64,000 nt of DNA, taken from positions 225,826-289,825 of the forward strand of contig CAVXYK010000012.1 in assembly GCA_963765875.1 (NCBI GenBank), given 5' to 3'. Each line of letters opens with the position of its first letter. Position 1 is the stretch's first letter. The translations under genes were made by a program, and so were the position numbers. This DNA is from JAWKOK01 sp963765875. Lineage in GTDB: Bacteria; Chloroflexota; Anaerolineae; Caldilineales; Caldilineaceae. The notes below the pieces were generated by a model. It worked only from the letters and a program-made list of their open reading frames with translations, did no database searches and was not told where the DNA came from. Positions 51,382-60,661 of this stretch are shown piece by piece.

Positions 51382-53289
51382 CTATGATTCTACAACAACT
51401 TGGCCCAGCACCACGTCTTGACCGGCCGGCGTGTCGACCGCCTCACCGCCGGCCGGGTCATAGAGGCGCAGCGTGACCTGATAGCGTCCCGGTGCGAGAT
51501 CGGACGGGAGCAGGATGCCGCGCTGGTCGGTGGCCGGCTGATCGACGATCCAGGCGTAGGTTGGGGCAAAGCCGTTTTGGGGCACGTAGTCGCGCGACAG
51601 ACTGACGTTTCCTGCTTCGTCCTGGAGGCGCAAACTGAATTTATACTCCGGCGGCTGCTCGTGGGTAAACCAATGCGTGCTCACCCGCAACAGGTCGCCG
51701 GGGCGCAATGGCTCGGCTGAGACCTCAGCCCTCTGCAATATGAGTGCATTTCCGAACGGCACATTCAACTCGCTCGACTGCAAGGGCGGCCCCGGCAATC
51801 CATACTTGGTCACACGGATGTTGTTGTGGTCGCTCTGGCCGCTGGCCCAGCCGCGGGTGGCCAGCCAGATCTGTACTGAAGCGGGCGGGTGAAAGTAGAG
51901 CAGTTCCCAGGCAACATCTGCGCCTGCGGTGGCTTCCATCAGGTAGGCGTCAACCACCTCCCAGGGCTCTTTCTCCAGAAAGCGCAGGTCATGCACTTGA
52001 TTGGGGCCATCGTAGTAGTGGAGGAACACCTTCTCGGGATCCGGTCCATCGACCAGGATGACGTCGCCCTCGGCCTGCTCGTTTTGAATCCGCCAGGCAG
52101 CGCCCTTGAAGTCCGGTTTTTGCAGCGCCTCATCGCTGTAGTGCCGGCTCAGCGCCAGGCCGTTGAAGCCGACCAGCACGGACAGCACAAGGACGGGGGC
52201 TGCCATTGTCCAAGACCATCTAGCCGACTCTTTGGCCGCGCCCTTTCGCCAAAAGTCGATGTCGAGCCCGACCAGACCGCCTGCAATCAGCACCATGAGC
52301 GGTCCGCTCAGCGCGATGGCATAGCGCTCGTGGAAATCCGGATCGCGCAGCGCGAGTCCGATGACGGCCGCCAGCGGGACCAGCAGATTGATCAGCAGGA
52401 AGAGGCCGGCGGCTCGTCTGATCCGCCACCAAACAACCGAACCGAGCAGCGCCAACCCGGCATAGGCGACGGGAAGCCAAAGGCGCCACGGCGTTGGCAT
52501 GGCATCGCCGACCGTGTAGCTCATCAGATAGCGCCAGGGGATCATCCAGGGCTGGCCTGGATCGCGCCAGCCGGGAAAAGTTTGGATCTGAAGAACCCGC
52601 TGTGACCATGGCAGGAAGAGCAGAACCACGATCACGCCGCAGCCCACCCAACGCAGAAAGACGCGCCAGTTGCGGGTGGCGATCACCCAGCCCAGCGCAA
52701 AGACCGTATGCGCCAGCGGGATCAGGAAGCCATAGTAATGGGTGTAGATGCAGGCCGTCAGGGTAACGACATACCCGAGGGCCATGGGCAGCCAGCGATC
52801 ATCCGGCCGCAGAAGCAACCGCCACAGAAACCAGCCCGAAGCCAGACTCGTTAGCAGTAGCCAGGCGTACATGCGTACTTCCTGGGCATACCAGATCTGG
52901 AAAACGCCGGTGGCCAGCAACAGCGATGCAGCGATGCCGGCGGCCCGGGCATGGCCGCGCCTGGGCGTAAGATCGCCCATATCGCTCGCCAGCCGGTAGA
53001 TCATGGCGATTGATAGCACACTTGGCAGCACCGAAAGGTAGCGCAACGCGTAGTCGGACGTGCCGGTTGCTCGCAGCCAGCCGAAGAGCAGCACGAAATA
53101 GCCCGGCACATGCTCAACCGGCATGTTGCGCAGCATTTCGCCGAAGGGCTGGGCGCTGCGTAGCAGGCTGATACCCTCGTCACTCCAGAAACTCTGTCCG
53201 TCCAGCAGATGGACGCGCAGCGCCATGCCGAGCAGCACGATCGCGCTCATGAAGACAGCATCGATTTGACGCTCACTCAGTCGCTTCAT
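51382..53289 (-). CDS. GT39-like membrane glycosyltransferase
   Basis: A 635-residue GT-C protein: VFMSAIVLLGMALRVHLLDG, acidic loop QSFWSDEGISLLRSAQPFGE, then HVPGYFVLLFGWL and WYAQEVRMYAWLLLTSLASG. Around ten helices to residue 380 are followed by one beta-sandwich module (FSLRLQDEAGNVSLSRDYVP...YQVTLRLYDPAGG). The start ATG overlaps the stop of the upstream gene (ATGA), so the two are translationally coupled. Donor would be a polyprenyl-linked sugar; acceptor unknown. Confidence 0.82.
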   Translation of the reverse strand: MKRLSERQIDAVFMSAIVLLGMALRVHLLDGQSFWSDEGISLLRSAQPFGEMLRNMPVEHVPGYFVLLFGWLRATGTSDYALRYLSVLPSVLSIAMIYRLASDMGDLTPRRGHARAAGIAASLLLATGVFQIWYAQEVRMYAWLLLTSLASGWFLWRLLLRPDDRWLPMALGYVVTLTACIYTHYYGFLIPLAHTVFALGWVIATRNWRVFLRWVGCGVIVVLLFLPWSQRVLQIQTFPGWRDPGQPWMIPWRYLMSYTVGDAMPTPWRLWLPVAYAGLALLGSVVWWRIRRAAGLFLLINLLVPLAAVIGLALRDPDFHERYAIALSGPLMVLIAGGLVGLDIDFWRKGAAKESARWSWTMAAPVLVLSVLVGFNGLALSRHYSDEALQKPDFKGAAWRIQNEQAEGDVILVDGPDPEKVFLHYYDGPNQVHDLRFLEKEPWEVVDAYLMEATAGADVAWELLYFHPPASVQIWLATRGWASGQSDHNNIRVTKYGLPGPPLQSSELNVPFGNALILQRAEVSAEPLRPGDLLRVSTHWFTHEQPPEYKFSLRLQDEAGNVSLSRDYVPQNGFAPTYAWIVDQPATDQRGILLPSDLAPGRYQVTLRLYDPAGGEAVDTPAGQDVVLGQVVVES

Positions 53290-56200
53290 GGCGTCACCGT
53301 GATTTCCGCGACCGGGTACCAGGATTCCGCAATCATAGTCCCGTCGCCGTCTGTCACCGGCAGGCGAGCGCCGTCCTCTGTCCGGTCATAGAACCCGATG
53401 TAGATCGGGTAGACGCCGGGTTGAGCATCGTCCGAGATCTGTAGCTGTACAGCGTCGACAATGGTTTCATCCTCAAGCCACGACCATGTCGGGTTGCCGC
53501 CGTTCCGGGGCAGGCTGTCATACTGGGCGGCCATGCCAAGGCCCAGATCATAGGCTTGCACAAAGCGGGTATAGTCGAGCGGCGTGGTACCGTTGGCCCG
53601 AAAGTGGAGCGTGAGATCGAAGCGATCTCCGGGATGCAGGCCCGTTTCCGGCAGGACCAGATCGTAGCCGATCAGCGTTGCCAGATCGCCGAAATCGGCG
53701 GTCGCTTTTTCGGCCGGCGCCGGTGGCTGCGGCTGGACAATCTTGACATTGGCCAAGCGCGCATCGTCTCTGGGCAAGTCCTCGCTGGGGACAGTCACGG
53801 GCAATCGATCCAGCGTATCGTAGTCGTACATGCCGACCAGCGGTTGGTAGAAACCGCCGGGTGTGTCGTCCGGGATGCGCAACAGGTAGACATCAAGCCG
53901 GCGACTGACCTGATTCCACAGGCGGGGCGGCTGGAAGAGCGGTCCCGGCAGGTGGTCTTCCTGAGCAATGGGTTGGCCGGTCGGGTCGGTTAGATGCACG
54001 AAGGCGTGATAATTGCGTTCAACCGGATCGAGGCCGCTCCAGTCCAGCGTGTATTCGAGGTAGTCACCGGCGTCCAGTGCGAGGAGATCATTCTGCGTTG
54101 AACGAGCGGTTCCATGGCGGACATCCACATCGTAGCCATGGAGGATGGCCGCATCGCCCATGGTTGCTTCCGCCATGTTGGCTGGCGGCACAGACGCCGG
54201 GATCGCCGACGCCAATGAGAACTCACCGAGCGCTGTTTTTTCGGAGAGTGCGCCGCCTACCGAATCCTCCAGTTGTAGCGCAATCTGGTAGGTTCCAGCA
54301 CCCATTCCTGGCATCAGAGGAACACGAATCGCGTCGTCAACCACTGTGCCGATCGGCCAGTTGCCGGCGTTGACCGCGTTGTAGTAGGGCGACGAGCGCA
54401 GTTCGGCGATCACTTGGTCCTCTTCGTCCTCAATTTGCCAGTGGATCTGAAGGCCGCTTGGCGTCGCGCCCATCACCTGCCAATACGGGTAGATGGTCAA
54501 GAAGTCGGCGCTCTTCTGCCCAAGTCGGAAGCCCAACAGGTTGAGGCTGTCAGTCTGCAACGGCTCAACAGGCGGGCGAATCGGCTCGACTGCCGGCGAC
54601 ATAAAGGCGGCAGCCAGACCGAACATGATGAAGAACAATGGAACGACGATCAGGCCGCGCATCCATTGTCTGCGCCAGACGACCCAGGCGAGGACAACCA
54701 GAGCGATCAGACTGAGAATGGCCGCCGACTTCTGGGTAGTCGTGCCAACCCAGCGCACATTCACGCTATGCTCTCCAGCAGGCAGGTCGACCGTAAGCAG
54801 GCCGAGACTCGTGCTCGGGTAGGTCTGGAGCGGAACCTCGTCATCCAACCGTACTTCCCAACCGGGAAAGTAGAATGTCGCAAAGCGCAGCGGCGTCTCG
54901 ATTGCGCCGCTGGTGGTCATGCTGAGATCGAATGCGTTGCCGCTTTGCAGTGTGATTGCCAGTTCGCTGTCTGTCGATGTCGGCTGCGCTTCGAGGGTCA
55001 ATGCCTCGCCCGCCCACTTGGGGCGATATTCATGCAGCGAGCTGATGCCCTGGGCGCCGGTCTCGATGCCACGATCGATCTCAAGCTGAGCGGCGACCGC
55101 GGTCGAGACGTCGAGACTCTTGGCCGAAAAGAGATCGATCCAGTCGAGCCGGGGCTGTCCCGTAATCACAATAAACCCGATCAACACCAGGCTTGCAGCG
55201 ACACTAGTCCACTGACGCGGATGGCCCTGGGGCAGTTTGAGCACCATGCCGCCGGTCAGTAGAGACAGAAACAGTGTAATAATCGAGAGTAGTCGCCAGG
55301 GGAATTGGGCAATGGGCAAGATGTCATTACTGACCCAGATCGGGAGCGCCCACTGACCGCCAAAGAGGGCGGCGACCAATGCCACAACCAAGAGATAGAT
55401 CCACTCGGCGTCTTTGCGTCCGGCCAGGAGAAAACCGGCCAAGCCCATGACCACAGAGACAATGCCGATGCGGATCGGGCGGGCAAAAGTGTGCGCATAG
55501 AAGAGGCCCAGATCAAAGGCATTCTCCCACGTCCACATACTCATGGGAAGCCAGGCATTCTTGGCAATCAAGTAGGCGCGTTCCGATAGGAAACCGCGCT
55601 CCAGAATCAGCGGCAGCCAGAAGAAGGCACTGATGCCCATGGCAAGCAGCAGGCTTGTCGTGGCCCACCAGAAGCGCCGCCGGTCCCGTCCGCAACGCTG
55701 CCAGTGGATAATCATGTAGCCGATCAGGACCGGCGGCACAAAGAGCAGCGTGATGTTGTGGGTGAGGGCCAATCCGCCCAGGCTCAATGCAACCGGCAGG
55801 ACATAGCGCCCTGGATGGGCTGCGTAGAAGAGCCGCCGCACGCTCCAGAAGATCCAGGGCAACAACGCCAGTGCTCCGACCTCGGCGATGGCGCCGCGAA
55901 TGTAGATATTGGTCATCAGGTAGGGCGAGTAGAGATAGGCGACGGCAGCAAGCAGCGCAGCCCATTGTCCAACCACGGGCCGATTGTAAGTATCCAACGC
56001 CAGGCAATAGAGACCGACGGCGCCGACCAATGCCAGCACGCAGAATGACAAAATAAAGGCGTAATAGAGATCGAGACCGAACAGATGAAACAGCTCGACC
56101 AAATAGTAGGTGCTGGGTGCGTAGTAGTTGAAGACCGGGTAGCCGTTGCCGAGAAGCAACTCCGGGATCCAACGCGGGAAGAGGGCTCCGCTACGCAGAT

Positions 56201-56360
56201 GTTCGTCCAGGCGGCCGATACGTAGCAGATGGGTGCCGCCATCAAAGGAACGCGGCAATCCTTCTGTCAAAAAGGGCATAAAGGCCGGGATCGCCAACAG
56301 GACGAGCAGAAGCCAGACCTTTGTGGAGAACCACTCCATTGCCCGATTGATGACCGTCAA
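53286..56360 (-). CDS. PTPS-related (YfhO-like) multi-pass membrane protein with three C-terminal modules
   Basis: A 1024-residue membrane protein. The first outer loop has GLPRSFDGGTHLLRIGRLDE and FPRWIPELLLGNGYPVFNYY, typical of the 6-pyruvoyl-tetrahydropterin synthase-related membrane family, which despite its name is GT-C-like and not a synthase. Helices continue to about residue 400, then a sandwich (FATFYFPGWEVRLDDEVPLQ), another helix and three modules like those of the GT39 neighbours (FGDLATLIGYDLVLPETGLH is the last). It overlaps both neighbours by 4 bases, so it is coupled to the GT4 gene upstream and a GT39 gene downstream. Probably a glycosyltransferase or glycan exporter partner. 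Confidence 0.78.
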   Translation of the reverse strand: MTVINRAMEWFSTKVWLLLVLLAIPAFMPFLTEGLPRSFDGGTHLLRIGRLDEHLRSGALFPRWIPELLLGNGYPVFNYYAPSTYYLVELFHLFGLDLYYAFILSFCVLALVGAVGLYCLALDTYNRPVVGQWAALLAAVAYLYSPYLMTNIYIRGAIAEVGALALLPWIFWSVRRLFYAAHPGRYVLPVALSLGGLALTHNITLLFVPPVLIGYMIIHWQRCGRDRRRFWWATTSLLLAMGISAFFWLPLILERGFLSERAYLIAKNAWLPMSMWTWENAFDLGLFYAHTFARPIRIGIVSVVMGLAGFLLAGRKDAEWIYLLVVALVAALFGGQWALPIWVSNDILPIAQFPWRLLSIITLFLSLLTGGMVLKLPQGHPRQWTSVAASLVLIGFIVITGQPRLDWIDLFSAKSLDVSTAVAAQLEIDRGIETGAQGISSLHEYRPKWAGEALTLEAQPTSTDSELAITLQSGNAFDLSMTTSGAIETPLRFATFYFPGWEVRLDDEVPLQTYPSTSLGLLTVDLPAGEHSVNVRWVGTTTQKSAAILSLIALVVLAWVVWRRQWMRGLIVVPLFFIMFGLAAAFMSPAVEPIRPPVEPLQTDSLNLLGFRLGQKSADFLTIYPYWQVMGATPSGLQIHWQIEDEEDQVIAELRSSPYYNAVNAGNWPIGTVVDDAIRVPLMPGMGAGTYQIALQLEDSVGGALSEKTALGEFSLASAIPASVPPANMAEATMGDAAILHGYDVDVRHGTARSTQNDLLALDAGDYLEYTLDWSGLDPVERNYHAFVHLTDPTGQPIAQEDHLPGPLFQPPRLWNQVSRRLDVYLLRIPDDTPGGFYQPLVGMYDYDTLDRLPVTVPSEDLPRDDARLANVKIVQPQPPAPAEKATADFGDLATLIGYDLVLPETGLHPGDRFDLTLHFRANGTTPLDYTRFVQAYDLGLGMAAQYDSLPRNGGNPTWSWLEDETIVDAVQLQISDDAQPGVYPIYIGFYDRTEDGARLPVTDGDGTMIAESWYPVAEITVTP

Positions 56361-57571
56361 CGTTCGGCCCTCAATTCATTGGCCGAGCTGTAGGATTCGA
56401 TGTGACGCCGGGCAATGCTGTTCCACGTGAATCGTTCGCTCTGCTTGCGGGCATTGGCGCGCAGCCGCTCGACCAGCCAGGGGTTATCCAACAGGCGGCC
56501 TACGACCTTGGCCAAAGCCAGATCGTTCTCCGGTGCAACGTAGAGTACGTCTCGCTCGTCAACCAACTCGGGCAGCGGCATCTGGGGCGTCGTTGTGACC
56601 ACGGCACAGCCGTTGGCCAGCCCTGCCATCAGCGTGCCCCGGCGCAGACTAGCGCCATCCATATAGGGCATGACCAACACATCACAGGCGTTGAGATCGG
56701 CCCCGACATCAGCGTCGGGCTGGCGGCCGGTCCACTGGACGTGATCGGCCAGGCCAAGGTCGTCAATGAGTTGCTCGACCTCCTGGAGGTAGGCATAGTT
56801 GGTCGGATCGCTGGCCCCCACACGCTCGCCGATCATAAGCAACCGAGTGGTCGGATATTGGTCGACGAGCAGGCGCAACGCACGAATCAACGTCGTGCCG
56901 CCTTTGCTGCGATTGAGGAAACCGAAGTAGGCGAGCACGCGGTCGTCATCGCTGTAGCCGCGCAGTTGGCGTCTTGCCGTCCGTTGCGCCTTGTTGAGTT
57001 GAATCCCCTGGATATTGCTGCCGATGGGGATTGAGTGCAGATTGGGGATGGCCTGATCGCGCAGCTGAATCCGATCACCCTCATTGGTCACAATCGTCAG
57101 GTCGCTCTTTTTGCCGGGTCGGAGGGTGACCCAGCGACGCAGGCGATCGCCAATTTTGGGCAGCATATAGGGCACAAGCAGATCGTGGTAGGTCCAGGCT
57201 ATGCGGGGCCGGCCCGGCGATTTTCGCCAGCGTTCGGGCGCAAGGTTGATGGCCGGATTCATGTTGAAAGCAGCGGTTTGGTACTGGACGTGGATCCAAT
57301 CCGCCTGGTTCTCTACTGCCAGCGCGCCAATGCCGGACCAGATGGATGGATCCCATCGGTCGATGATATCGTGAACGGTGATATCGTGACTAGAGATATC
57401 GTCGGATTCGCCAGTATCAGAGTTGTCCACAGGCGCAACGTCGAGCGCACGCGAGGTGACAACGCTCACTTGAACGCCCTGCTCAACCAGTGCGCGGCCA
57501 AGCTCAGCCGTATAGGCCCCCACACCACCCTGTTGCGGCGGATATTCTCCTGTAACAAATAGAATGTGCAT
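56357..57571 (-). CDS. GT4-family glycosyltransferase
   Basis: A 404-residue cytoplasmic GT-B enzyme. The N-domain starts MHILFVTGEYPPQQGGVGAY with the GGVG loop. The C-domain has YFGFLNRSKGGTTLIRALRL, LLMIGERVG and the nucleotide-sugar block DVLVMPYMDGASLRRGTLMA, followed by GCAVVTTTP. Family knowledge: retaining transfer from a nucleotide sugar to a lipid-linked or other glycan acceptor on the inner face. It overlaps the PTPS-related gene by ATGA. A dispersed repeat separates it from the GNAT gene upstream. Confidence 0.87.
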   Translation of the reverse strand: MHILFVTGEYPPQQGGVGAYTAELGRALVEQGVQVSVVTSRALDVAPVDNSDTGESDDISSHDITVHDIIDRWDPSIWSGIGALAVENQADWIHVQYQTAAFNMNPAINLAPERWRKSPGRPRIAWTYHDLLVPYMLPKIGDRLRRWVTLRPGKKSDLTIVTNEGDRIQLRDQAIPNLHSIPIGSNIQGIQLNKAQRTARRQLRGYSDDDRVLAYFGFLNRSKGGTTLIRALRLLVDQYPTTRLLMIGERVGASDPTNYAYLQEVEQLIDDLGLADHVQWTGRQPDADVGADLNACDVLVMPYMDGASLRRGTLMAGLANGCAVVTTTPQMPLPELVDERDVLYVAPENDLALAKVVGRLLDNPWLVERLRANARKQSERFTWNSIARRHIESYSSANELRAER

Positions 57572-57589
57572 CAGAGATGTGTAGCTTTC

Positions 57590-57845
57590 CTGCCACAGAT
57601 GACTCTACTGCAAAGAGGTCCGGTTCACCACAGAGGCACGGAGAAGGCACAGAGTCCACAGAGGTAAAGCTCAGCCCACATCTGTTTATCCGCGTCCTTC
57701 TGTAGCTGAATCGTTGTTCTTGCAGTAGAGTCACAGATGAACACAGATGGGGCACGGATAGAATACAGATTCTTAACCACAAAACACAGTGCTATCTGTG
57801 CCCCATCCGCGTCCATCTGTGTTTATCTGTGGCCAATTTTCCTTC
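57590..57845. repeat. Dispersed CACAGAT-type repeat, copy 2
   Basis: The 286-base gap between the GT4 and GNAT genes is almost all repeat. It contains inverted words such as CACAGATGAACACAGATGGG against CCATCTGTGTTTATCTGTGG, and CACAGAGGCACGGAG. They match 49190-49318 in reverse complement. No gene. Confidence 0.65.
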
Positions 57846-57857
57846 ATCCAATAACGA

Positions 57858-58790
57858 TCAACGCGTCAACGTCTTTTCCAGAACATAGCCGCGATAGTGT
57901 CGTTCTTCGAAACCCTGCTGCACCAGCAGATTCATGGCGGCGTGCTGGGCCAGCGTGACATAGGCTACCAGCTCGCGACAGCCCTGCAAAGTACAGTCGT
58001 TGATCATCCGTGCAACCAACCACTTGCCCAGATCGTGTTGGCGCCATTGCGGGTCGACATGCAGCGCGGCAATCAACGCAACCGGATAGTCGGCGCCGTC
58101 CTGCTTCAGATCACAATGGACCACTCGCGCTTCGCCGATGCGCTCGGAGCGCCGGTAGATCTCATAGCGCCGGTCATCGGGACTGCCACGGTAGACCAGA
58201 CTCAGATCTGCCAACGAAACAAATTCCTCAATCGGTTCATGCAGCAGACGGTGGACGCAGAAGTATCGGTCAGCCAACTGAAAACCATGCGCGGTCAAAA
58301 TGCGGAAATGCTCGTCCCAATCACCCGGCAAGAGACCGACGCCTGCTTGAAAAGATGGATAGCCCGTACTCAGGTGAAAGGCCTTGATGTGACCGACCTT
58401 GGCTTCTCGCCAATAGTCCTCTGAGGCCTCCAGCATCAATGTGGCCACCTCATTGACGAGATCGCTGCGGTCGGGCAGCACAAGATTGCGCAGCAGGCCG
58501 AAGGGCAGATAGTCAGGCCGGTCCAAGGTCTCGTTGTCCAAGCCGACTGCGATATCGATGCAACCGACAAGTTGCCTGGCGCGCCAGACGCCCAGAACCT
58601 GATTGTGCTGCAAGCGGATGGGAAAGACAGTGTGCGGATGGCGACGCAAAATTTGCGCCAGGATCATCTCAACGCTCATGGTCTGGCTATAGTGGGCCGT
58701 CGACAGGAGCGGATTCAAGATGGCCCGGAGTGCCGGCGCATCATCTTGCTCCAATGGACGCACCACCAGATCCGGCGTAATCGGCATCAT
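57858..58790 (-). CDS. GNAT-like acetyltransferase (two-part)
   Basis: About 310 residues from ATG 58790, which overlaps the stop of the upstream gene as ATGA; the frame is open further but without similarity. The first part has LVVRPLEQDDAPALRAILNP and VGCIDIAVGLDNETLDRPDY. The second part holds ALHVDPQWRQHDLGKWLVAR, a GNAT acetyl-CoA loop that is degenerate (QHDLGK), and AAMNLLVQQGFEERHY. It lies in the glycan operon between a PH-like membrane protein and GT4, so it may acetylate a sugar or lipid, but the acceptor is unknown. Confidence 0.72.
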   Translation of the reverse strand: MMPITPDLVVRPLEQDDAPALRAILNPLLSTAHYSQTMSVEMILAQILRRHPHTVFPIRLQHNQVLGVWRARQLVGCIDIAVGLDNETLDRPDYLPFGLLRNLVLPDRSDLVNEVATLMLEASEDYWREAKVGHIKAFHLSTGYPSFQAGVGLLPGDWDEHFRILTAHGFQLADRYFCVHRLLHEPIEEFVSLADLSLVYRGSPDDRRYEIYRRSERIGEARVVHCDLKQDGADYPVALIAALHVDPQWRQHDLGKWLVARMINDCTLQGCRELVAYVTLAQHAAMNLLVQQGFEERHYRGYVLEKTLTR

Positions 58791-59290
58791 GCGGGCACAC
58801 GTTCCTCTAGGTAGTCCAACAGCGAGTCCTGATCGACCACCTCGGGCAATGCCAGCCCTTTGAGATCGTCCACATCGACCAATTGGTTGACCCCGATCGG
58901 ATGATAGAGCAATGTGATGACGCGTCCGCCGCGCCCGCTTTCCGAGACGCCGGAGAGCTGGCGGAAGTCGACAGTCCGGCCCTGTGCCAATGGAGCAGAC
59001 AAAGAGACGCTCTGTGACGTCAATGTCACACGGCAGAGCGCCATACGCCCCTGCCACAGGGCAATGCCAATGGCCGCGGCCATGAAAAAGAGCGTACCCA
59101 CATCAAGATTGACCGCCGCCCACCGGCCAGAGCGAATCACCGGAGCCAGCAGATTCCAGGCAAAGAGCAGGAAGAGCAGAACGCTGCCCAAGGCCATCCA
59201 CTGGTAGCGCGGATGGGGCTTGTAGACGCGATCCATTGTTTCCGCCTGAGGTTCGATGCGAGTTTCGGTCTGAGTTTCAGTCTGGGTCAT
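58787..59290 (-). CDS. Small membrane protein with PH-like domain
   Basis: About 167 residues from ATG 59290, which overlaps the GT2 stop as ATGA. Two membrane helices (WMALGSVLLFLLFAWNLLAP; VGTLFFMAAAIGIALW) are followed by a strand-rich tail (LCRVTLTSQSVSLSAPLAQG, TVDFRQLSGVSESGRGGRVI) resembling bacterial PH-like domains. Its role is not known; position suggests an accessory to glycan assembly. Longer start 59365 lies inside the GT2 gene and is less likely. Confidence 0.65.
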   Translation of the reverse strand: MTQTETQTETRIEPQAETMDRVYKPHPRYQWMALGSVLLFLLFAWNLLAPVIRSGRWAAVNLDVGTLFFMAAAIGIALWQGRMALCRVTLTSQSVSLSAPLAQGRTVDFRQLSGVSESGRGGRVITLLYHPIGVNQLVDVDDLKGLALPEVVDQDSLLDYLEERVPA

Positions 59291-60287
59291 GGTTGACCAT
59301 CCAGATGCCTGTAGCGCTGCGAAACCGCCCAGGGCGCTACTACAGGCGAAATCAATCGCGCCCAATTGTCGACGTCCTTCCAGCGCTTCTGGATCTCGTT
59401 TCGCTTCTCTAGAAACCTCGGCAATTGTTGGAGAGCGGCCAACCGTCCGCGAATGAGTGCGCTGTCTCGTCGCTTGGCGAACCCATAGGTACTTGCCATC
59501 AGGTCGTAGCCGAAGATTTCAGGCCAATGCTGCTCCAGGAAGGGCTCAGGGACATTCTTGATCAGTGTCCAGACTTTGTTGCGGCCCAGTTGGTAGCTCT
59601 TAAAAGGAGATCCCTCGCCTGCCGTGGCAGAGTGGGCATGCAGCACGCGGGCCTGTGGCTGGAACAAGCAGGTCCAGCCCGCCAGCCTGGCCCGGCTGGC
59701 AATGTCCACATCCTCAAGATACATGAAGAAGTCTTCGTCAAAGAGGCCAATCTCATCCAACAGAGGACGCGTGTAGAGGGCCGCGCCGCCGCAGGGGCCG
59801 AAGACCTCAATCAGGCCGGCCTCATGCGGCCGGTCGTGCTGACCACCGCGCCAATCCCAGGCGATGCCGGCCGAGTCCATGGCAATGCCCGCCGAGTTGA
59901 TGATCCCTGGCCGGTGGGCGAAGAGCATCTTGGAGGCGACCATGCCCACGGTTGGATCGTCCTCAGTTGCAGCGACCAGATTCTCCAGCCAGGTCGGCTC
60001 CGGTTGCGTGTCGTTGTTGAGCATGACCAGGCGCCCGGCTTGCGAAATGCGGATTCCCTGATTACAGCTCGGTGCAAAGCCGAGGTTGGTTATGTTGCAG
60101 ATGATTTGCGTATCCACATCGAAGGCCCGGCCCAAATCGGCCGCTGCCTGGACCGAGCCGTCGCTCGAACCATTGTCGACAAACACAACCTCGAAATCGG
60201 GGCAGGTCTGTACGGCCAACGCTGCATAGAGCGCGGTAGGTGCTTCAAACCGTTGTAGTTGACGACGACAATGCTGGCGATGTACAT
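59287..60287 (-). CDS. GT2-family glycosyltransferase, one frameshift near the start
   Basis: About 333 codons. The true N-terminus is MYIASIVVVNYNGLKHLPRS from ATG 60287; a one-base loss near 60225 switches to ALAVQTCPDFEVVFVDNGSS. Inverting GT-A motifs follow: LVMLNNDTQPEPTW (DxD-like NND), GPCGGAALYTRPLLDEIGLF, DEDFFMYLEDVDIASRARLA (ED acidic pair) and LHAHSATAGEGS. Similar enzymes add rhamnose or other sugars to surface glycans. It is the first gene of the minus-strand glycan block. If the shift is real, the start codon is cut from the catalytic domain. Confidence 0.8.
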
Positions 60288-60394
60288 GATGCACAATTTT
60301 ACACCATTCGCCGCAGAATGCATGTAGGCGCGGGTCTGCACAGCCGAAACAATTATTCTCTATCTCACGTTCCACGCCTCACGTCTTCTGTCAA

Positions 60395-60460
60395 CCACAT
60401 GGATTCCACATGGACCCCACATGGACCCCACATGGACCCCACATGGACCCCACATGGACC
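60395..60460. repeat. 11-bp tandem repeat, six copies
   Basis: CCACATGGACC is repeated six times without spacers; the first copy ends ATT. It lies in the 375-base divergent region between the GT2 and LURP-like genes and may vary in copy number by slippage. Confidence 0.9.
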
Positions 60461-60495
60461 CAGAAATGGTGCAGCAGCCGCACAAATTGGCCTAA

Positions 60496-60519
60496 CTGAT
60501 TTGGGCGCGCCCAAGTCAG
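60496..60519. promoter_or_regulatory. 24-bp near-perfect palindrome
   Basis: CTGATTTGGGCG/CGCCCAAGTCAG, one mismatch, centred on GGGCGCGCCC. It lies upstream of the LURP-like gene and of the glycan block, so it is a candidate regulator site. Confidence 0.45.
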
Positions 60520-60661
60520 ACTGCGTTCGTATGCGCCGCACGCCACAAACCGGACAGCCTGTCATCGTATGATAGAATATCAAGACTGAACAGCGGAGAA
60601 CAGCGTTAACGGGCTGATGTTCAACATGAGTCAAATCCCTATGTAGAAAAGGAGTTTCACA

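Noticed and set aside
60395..60460. Possible CRISPR array
   Set aside because: Units are 11 bases and directly adjacent, with no spacers and no cas genes nearby.
60240..60572. Plus-strand frame encoding a Pro/His/Trp-rich repeat protein
   Set aside because: It is only the 11-bp tandem repeat read in one frame, overlaps the GT2 start on the other strand and has no ribosome binding site.
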